Shown here one piece after another: positions 59,515 through 64,000 of a stretch of DNA of 64,000 nucleotides (its first letter is position 1; the number at the start of each line of letters is the position of its first letter). Under the pieces are notes generated by a model. It did no database searches, was not told the origin of the DNA, and saw only the letters and a list, made by a program, of their open reading frames with translations. Source of the DNA: SXXZ01 sp041177965 (GTDB lineage Bacteria; Verrucomicrobiota; Verrucomicrobiia; Limisphaerales; UBA9464); NCBI GenBank assembly GCA_041177965.1, contig JBEGWF010000145.1, positions 6,844-70,843 of the forward strand. The letters run 5' to 3'. A program made the position numbers and the translations under genes.

Positions 59515-62500
59515 ATGAAAACCACCACCACCACACCCCGTCGCATGGGAGGGCTTCTGTATGCCCTCTGCCTGCTGTGTCTCCTCAGTGCCAGGGCCCT
59601 CGCCGCCCCGGCGGGCAACCTCGATCAGGCGCAGAATGGCGGAGTCGGCAGTACGCCGATCAGTCCGGTCGATTGGATCAACGGGAACTCCAACGCCCAG
59701 AAGAGCCATTATGTCGAAGGCGAATCCATTCCCTACCGGTTGGTCCTCACCGACCTCACGGTGGGTGCGCACGTCGTGGACATCGAGTGGGACATCCGGA
59801 AGTCCTCGAAGGCCACCATCGACTACATCACCTCGTTCCAGCGAATCAACGAGACGGTCAATCCCCTGAAAGGACTGACCGGCACCTTCGGCGCACCGAC
59901 CACATTCCCGATCCCACCACCTCCGGTGTCGACCACCACGGGAACCCCGGGAGGCTTACCGCAGCCCTCGACCAGTTTCTCTGGCCTGCCGGCCTTGGAG
60001 AAGCTGTTCACGATCTACAACGGCACGATCACCGGGCTCCAGTACATCAACAATGCCGACGGCAACCTCGGGAGTTGGTCGGTCGCCGATTCGTCCCAAC
60101 GGATCCGCATCACCCTGAATGCCGCCTCCTCGCGGGTGGTGCTGGCTTGGGGGGGTCACATTGCCAGCCGCCGCGATTGGGGTGATGGCAACTCCGCCAA
60201 CGCGGTGCCCGGTTCCCCGTACCACACCCGCTTCATCGCCCTGGACGGCAGCGGCGGCAATCAGGATCGATCCCTCGCCGCGGCGGCCGTCTGCATGCCG
60301 CCGACCTGCGCCATCTCCGGGCCGACCACCGTCTGCCCCACGACCGGCTACACCTACACCGCCCAGGCCGACGGCACCGGAAACACCTTCCTGTGGTCGA
60401 TTTCCGGCAATGGCACCATCGTGGGCTCGACCACCGGACCGAGCGTCCAGGTGCTCTCGGGTGCCTCGGGTGGTTTCGCACTATCGGTGACCATCAATCG
60501 GCCGCTCAGCGCCGGCGGATGCGGCACCACGTGCAGCCTGAACGTCCCGATCGGCACCGCGCCGGCCTGCAGCATCACCCGGCTGAACGACCCCGCGTCC
60601 CAGACCGTGGGCGCCACCCTCTACCAGGGTCCTCCGGGCATGGCCCAGTACAGCTGGACCGTGGCGTACAACGGAGACCCCGCGACCTCGGCCGGAGGGG
60701 ATGAACCCACCGTTTCCCTCGAGGATCCCACGGCACCGGGCGGACAGACCGCCACCATCACCGTCGGCCTGACCGTCACCGATGCCAACGGCTGCACCAG
60801 CAGCTGCGTGCGCGTCTTCGAGGCACCGGGCGAGTGCATCGTGAAGCCGTTGGACGGCTGCCCGAAGAGCACCGAGACGTTCACCTACGGCGGAGATCCC
60901 ACGGGCCTGACCTTCCTATGGAGCATCGCGACCCCGGGTTCGCCGGTGATCGTCGTGGGGGCCAACAACCAGCCCTCCGTCAACCTTACCTCACCGGTCT
61001 GCGCGGAGTTCCTCCTTCGCCTGGAGGTCACCGCTCCGGATGGGTTTGTCACCATCTGCGAAACCACCGGTGCCTTCGTGGACACGACCCGTCCTGTCTT
61101 GGGGAACCTGCCCCTCGGCGGCGATCTGGGTTGCAATCCCACACTGCCGGTCTGCTCCACCACGGTCACCGCTCTGGACGACTGCGACGGCGACATCTCC
61201 GGTCGCGTCCTGTGCACGCCGGGCCCCATCGTGGAGATCGGGACCTGCGGCCGTGAGCAGACGTTCAACTACTCGGTGACCGATTCCTGCGAAAACACCG
61301 CCTCGGCCACCGTGACCTACACTTGGAAGCAGGACACCACCCCCCCGGTGCTCGGAAACCTGCCGCTGAACCGCGATCTGGGCTGCAATCCCACCGCGCC
61401 CGTCTGTTCCACCAATGTGACCGCTCTCGACGAATGCGATGGAGACCTGAGGGCGAAGGTCGTCTGCACACCGGGTCCGCTGGTCGAGACCAGCGCCTGC
61501 GGTCGCAGCCGTGCCTTCGTCTACAGCGTCTCGGACGCCTGCGGCAACGAGACCACTGCCACCGTCACCCTCACCTGGCGTGAAGACACCACCCCGCCGG
61601 TGCTCGGGAACCTGCCGAACGGGGGCGAACTGGGCTGCAATCCCACCCCGCCCACCTGCTCCACCACGGTCACCGCCAACGACCTCTGCGACGGCGACGT
61701 CTCGGCCTCCGTGGCCTGCTCCCCGGGCCCGGTGATCCGTGTCGACGACTGCCGCCGCAGCCAGGCCTTCACCTACACCGCCAAGGACTCCTGCGGCAAC
61801 GAGACCAGCCGCCAGGTCGTCTACACCTGGCGTGAAGACACCACCCCGCCGGTCCTCGGGAACCTGCCCAACGGGGGCGAGCTGGGCTGCAACCCCACCC
61901 CGCCCACCTGCTCCACCGCGGTCACCGCCAACGACCTCTGCGACGGAGACGTCTCCGCCTCCGTGGCCTGCTCCCCGGGCCCCGTGATCCGCCTCGACGA
62001 CTGCCGCCGCAGTCAGGTCTTCACCTACACCGCCAAGGACTCCTGCGGCAACGAGACCAGCCGTCAGGTCGTCTACACCTGGCGTGAAGACACCACCCCG
62101 CCGGTGTTGCGCGGTCTCCCTCAGGGAGGAGACCTCGGCTGCAACCCGACGCGGCCGACCTGCTCGAAGTCGGTCGTCGCCATCGACCTGTGCGATGGGG
62201 AGATCACCGAGCGGATCGTCTGCACCCCGGGCCCGATCGAGCCCGTGGCCAACTGCGGATTCACCCAGGCCTTCACCTATACGGTCGAAGATTCCTGCCG
62301 GAACGTAGCGACGGCCGTGGTGATCTATCGGTGGAAGGAGGACACCACCGCACCCGAGCTCGGCAACCTGCCCCCGGGCGGGGAACTGGGTTGCAATCCG
62401 GTCCGGCCGGTCTGCTCCACCAGTGTGACGGCCCGCGACCTCTGTGACGGGGACATCAGCCGCCGTGTGGTCTGCGTGCCGGGTCCGATCGTGGACGGGC

Positions 62501-63963
62501 CGCTCTGCCGCAAGACGCAGGTGTTCACCTATTCGGTCACCGACCTCTGCGACAACGGCTCCGAGGCACAGGTGACCTACACGTGGGTCGAGGATCGGGT
62601 GCCTCCGATCATCGTCTGCCCGTCGGTCCAGTCGCCCATCGAGTGCCCTGAGGTCCCGGTCTTCCCGGAGGCCAAGGTCAGCGATGATTGCGACCCATCG
62701 CCGATCCTCACCTCCGAGGATGTCACGACCCCGGGAACGTGTCCGCAGAGCTACCGGGTGACCCGCACCTGGACCGCGGTCGACGCCTGTGGCAACCGCG
62801 CCAGCTGCAGCGCGACCATCGAAGTCCGCGACACCGTGCCGCCGCTCGTGGCCTGGCCGGGAGACGTGGACCTCGCTTGCACCGACTGCGACATCGACCC
62901 GGCCAACACCGGGACCCCGAAGGCCGAGGACCTGTGCGGACCGGTCACCACCACCTACGACGACACGATCACCGGCACCTGCCCGAAACGGGTCGAACGC
63001 CGGTGGACCGTGTCGGACGGCTGCAACGACATCAGCCACGTCCAGATCATCCGGTGTCTGCCGTCCACCCGCGTGGTGGTCACCGACAGTTCGCTCTGCA
63101 CCTACGATCTGGATCCCACGACCCGCTGCCGGGACTTCCGCCTCCTGTTCACGCTGGATGCGCAGAACTTCCCGAACTACCGGCTCAACGCCAGCAATCC
63201 GGGCCAGACCTACTTCAACCTGTTCTACAACGGCAAGCCCGGCACGGTGGTGACGCTCAACCTCACCCTGCCCTACCCGTACATCACCCAGGGGGCCCAA
63301 CCTATCCATGCCTATGACGGCGTGACGGTGATCCCCGGGTCCAACGGTCAGGAGTGCTACATCCCCGGCAACGGATTCTTCGTCGACCCGACGCAGGTGG
63401 TCCTCGGCGACTACCTGCCGCAGAAGATGGGATCCTCCCGCACCGTCTCGGTCACCCTCACGGTGCCCGCCACGGGATTCGTCTACCTCAACATGCACCT
63501 GGACTACGGATTGAAACGCACCACGGGCTATGCCAAGGGCGGGCCCAGCGGGAACGACGCCATCGATCCGGCCTCGCTCCAGGTCCTCATCCCGGACCGC
63601 AACTCCTACCTCTTCGGGTTCTCCGACGGGTTGGAATCGGCCTCAGACTCCATCTGCAACCTGAACGTGTTCAAGAAGGTCGCCGGGGCGGGCGGCATGG
63701 TCGTCAAGAAGACCACCGCCTACGATGGGCTTCCCATCACACGGCAGTTCGGTGATTGCGGAGTGACCCTGCGGGACGCCAAGGGACAGACCCTGGCCAC
63801 CGGCAAGTCCGATCCGGACGGCTGGTTCTTCTGCAACTACAAGTGGACCGGCAAGTCCACCACCCTGTACCTCACCCTGAACCCGCCGGGTGGGGCTCCC
63901 CAGACCAAGCCGGTCACCCTCAAGGCCAATGGCTATGCCCAGGTGGACTTCGAGGTTCCCTGA
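59515..63963 (+). CDS. Giant exported cysteine-rich protein with six 84-residue tandem repeats
   Basis: 1482 residues. Signal peptide (residues about 12-30, after MKTTTTTPRR, ending in ALAA). The N-terminal part (about 30-265) is a unique domain with VEGESIPYRLVLTDLTVG. Then come PKD/HYR-like regions (about 265-520; CAISGPTTVCPTTGYTY, FLWSISGNGTI) with paired Cys. Six tandem repeats of exactly 84 residues follow (523-1026), each starting D(T/R)PVLxNLP and holding GCNP, VCST, (E/L)CDGD and a DSCxN motif, so six cysteines per unit. Two degenerate HYR-like repeats follow (1027-1180), then a unique C-terminal part with a QMGSSRTVSVTLTV segment and a carboxypeptidase-like ending. No anchor or sorting signal is visible. 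Function unknown, probably a disulfide-rich surface or secreted fibre. Confidence 0.85.
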   Translation: MKTTTTTPRRMGGLLYALCLLCLLSARALAAPAGNLDQAQNGGVGSTPISPVDWINGNSNAQKSHYVEGESIPYRLVLTDLTVGAHVVDIEWDIRKSSKATIDYITSFQRINETVNPLKGLTGTFGAPTTFPIPPPPVSTTTGTPGGLPQPSTSFSGLPALEKLFTIYNGTITGLQYINNADGNLGSWSVADSSQRIRITLNAASSRVVLAWGGHIASRRDWGDGNSANAVPGSPYHTRFIALDGSGGNQDRSLAAAAVCMPPTCAISGPTTVCPTTGYTYTAQADGTGNTFLWSISGNGTIVGSTTGPSVQVLSGASGGFALSVTINRPLSAGGCGTTCSLNVPIGTAPACSITRLNDPASQTVGATLYQGPPGMAQYSWTVAYNGDPATSAGGDEPTVSLEDPTAPGGQTATITVGLTVTDANGCTSSCVRVFEAPGECIVKPLDGCPKSTETFTYGGDPTGLTFLWSIATPGSPVIVVGANNQPSVNLTSPVCAEFLLRLEVTAPDGFVTICETTGAFVDTTRPVLGNLPLGGDLGCNPTLPVCSTTVTALDDCDGDISGRVLCTPGPIVEIGTCGREQTFNYSVTDSCENTASATVTYTWKQDTTPPVLGNLPLNRDLGCNPTAPVCSTNVTALDECDGDLRAKVVCTPGPLVETSACGRSRAFVYSVSDACGNETTATVTLTWREDTTPPVLGNLPNGGELGCNPTPPTCSTTVTANDLCDGDVSASVACSPGPVIRVDDCRRSQAFTYTAKDSCGNETSRQVVYTWREDTTPPVLGNLPNGGELGCNPTPPTCSTAVTANDLCDGDVSASVACSPGPVIRLDDCRRSQVFTYTAKDSCGNETSRQVVYTWREDTTPPVLRGLPQGGDLGCNPTRPTCSKSVVAIDLCDGEITERIVCTPGPIEPVANCGFTQAFTYTVEDSCRNVATAVVIYRWKEDTTAPELGNLPPGGELGCNPVRPVCSTSVTARDLCDGDISRRVVCVPGPIVDGPLCRKTQVFTYSVTDLCDNGSEAQVTYTWVEDRVPPIIVCPSVQSPIECPEVPVFPEAKVSDDCDPSPILTSEDVTTPGTCPQSYRVTRTWTAVDACGNRASCSATIEVRDTVPPLVAWPGDVDLACTDCDIDPANTGTPKAEDLCGPVTTTYDDTITGTCPKRVERRWTVSDGCNDISHVQIIRCLPSTRVVVTDSSLCTYDLDPTTRCRDFRLLFTLDAQNFPNYRLNASNPGQTYFNLFYNGKPGTVVTLNLTLPYPYITQGAQPIHAYDGVTVIPGSNGQECYIPGNGFFVDPTQVVLGDYLPQKMGSSRTVSVTLTVPATGFVYLNMHLDYGLKRTTGYAKGGPSGNDAIDPASLQVLIPDRNSYLFGFSDGLESASDSICNLNVFKKVAGAGGMVVKKTTAYDGLPITRQFGDCGVTLRDAKGQTLATGKSDPDGWFFCNYKWTGKSTTLYLTLNPPGGAPQTKPVTLKANGYAQVDFEVP
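61081..62592 (+). repeat. Six tandem 252-bp coding repeats
   Basis: Units start at 61081, 61333, 61585, 61837, 62089 and 62341 and end at 62592; every unit is 252 bp (84 codons) with no insertion or deletion. Units three and four differ by about 13 bases by my reading (three residues), a recent duplication; other pairs are far more diverged but keep the cysteines. Two degenerate copies follow within the same gene. Confidence 0.9.
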
Positions 63964-64000
63964 AGCCCGATGATCCACGGTGACATCCCGTGATCCTGCA

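Noticed and set aside
61081..62592. CRISPR or other non-coding repeat array
   Set aside because: The repeats are in-frame coding units of 252 bp with conserved cysteines, not short DNA repeats with spacers.

Overview
The window is GC-rich, densely coded bacterial chromosome with no phage genes, insertion sequences, CRISPR arrays, tRNA or rRNA genes that I can recognise. Several traits together suggest a member of the Verrucomicrobiota, within the PVC superphylum. These are a pyrophosphate-type phosphofructokinase, a fused rhamnulose-phosphate aldolase/dehydrogenase, a giant lamin-tail/CotH secreted protein ending in an FFRV-type tail, a heteropolymeric metal ABC operon with a Chlamydia-like permease-repressor fusion, and starts that almost never carry a Shine-Dalgarno sequence. 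The phylum is an inference, not something read directly.

Layout. 1-3.1 kb: end of a Gfo/Idh/MocA oxidoreductase, purine nucleoside phosphorylase and the Kdo transferase WaaA, which implies LPS and a Gram-negative envelope. 3.1-6.5 kb: reverse-strand ppnP and a forward cysT-cysW-cysA sulfate transporter operon without its binding protein. 6.5-12.2 kb: a sugar-acid FAH-family enzyme, a class V aminotransferase, a TerC membrane protein, a NarL-type two-component pair and a PocR-AraC regulator. 12.3-16.8 kb: radical SAM enzyme, a CBM48-only protein, universal stress protein, secreted esterase, LacI regulator and a small zinc ribbon. 16.8-24 kb: a cusCBA-type Cu(I)/Ag(I) RND efflux operon with overlapping genes, preceded by a small His/Cys-rich exported protein. 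24-31.6 kb: PPi-phosphofructokinase with a clear terminator, threonine aldolase, an RMD1-like membrane protein, rsmH, a coiled-coil protein and the rhamnulose-phosphate aldolase/dehydrogenase.

31.9-38.6 kb: an orphan NtrC-type regulator, a TPR protein, a pseudouridine synthase fused to a SAM methyltransferase, a CPBP protease, trmL and a thioredoxin-like protein. 38.6-42.8 kb: a reverse-strand operon in the order binding protein, ATPase, permease-DtxR fusion, permease, with a near-ideal operator palindrome just upstream. This matches the chlamydial ytgABCRD order and is the most interesting system in the window. 43-44.6 kb: guaA. 44.7-49.1 kb: a motility cluster (flhF, small membrane protein, fliA, motA, motB, CxC protein). 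49.2-53.9 kb: CPXCG protein, cysteine desulfurase, a propeller/alpha-barrel exported protein and trpA. 54-64 kb: two divergently transcribed giant exported proteins, a LTD/CotH protein and a cysteine-rich protein with six in-register 84-residue repeats.

Functionally the region mixes housekeeping genes (nucleotide salvage, GMP synthesis, rRNA and tRNA modification, Fe-S assembly) with metal homeostasis, motility, sugar catabolism and large surface or secreted proteins. Tight ATGA-type overlaps mark the real operons (cysTWA, cusCBA, the metal ABC operon and the NarL pair).
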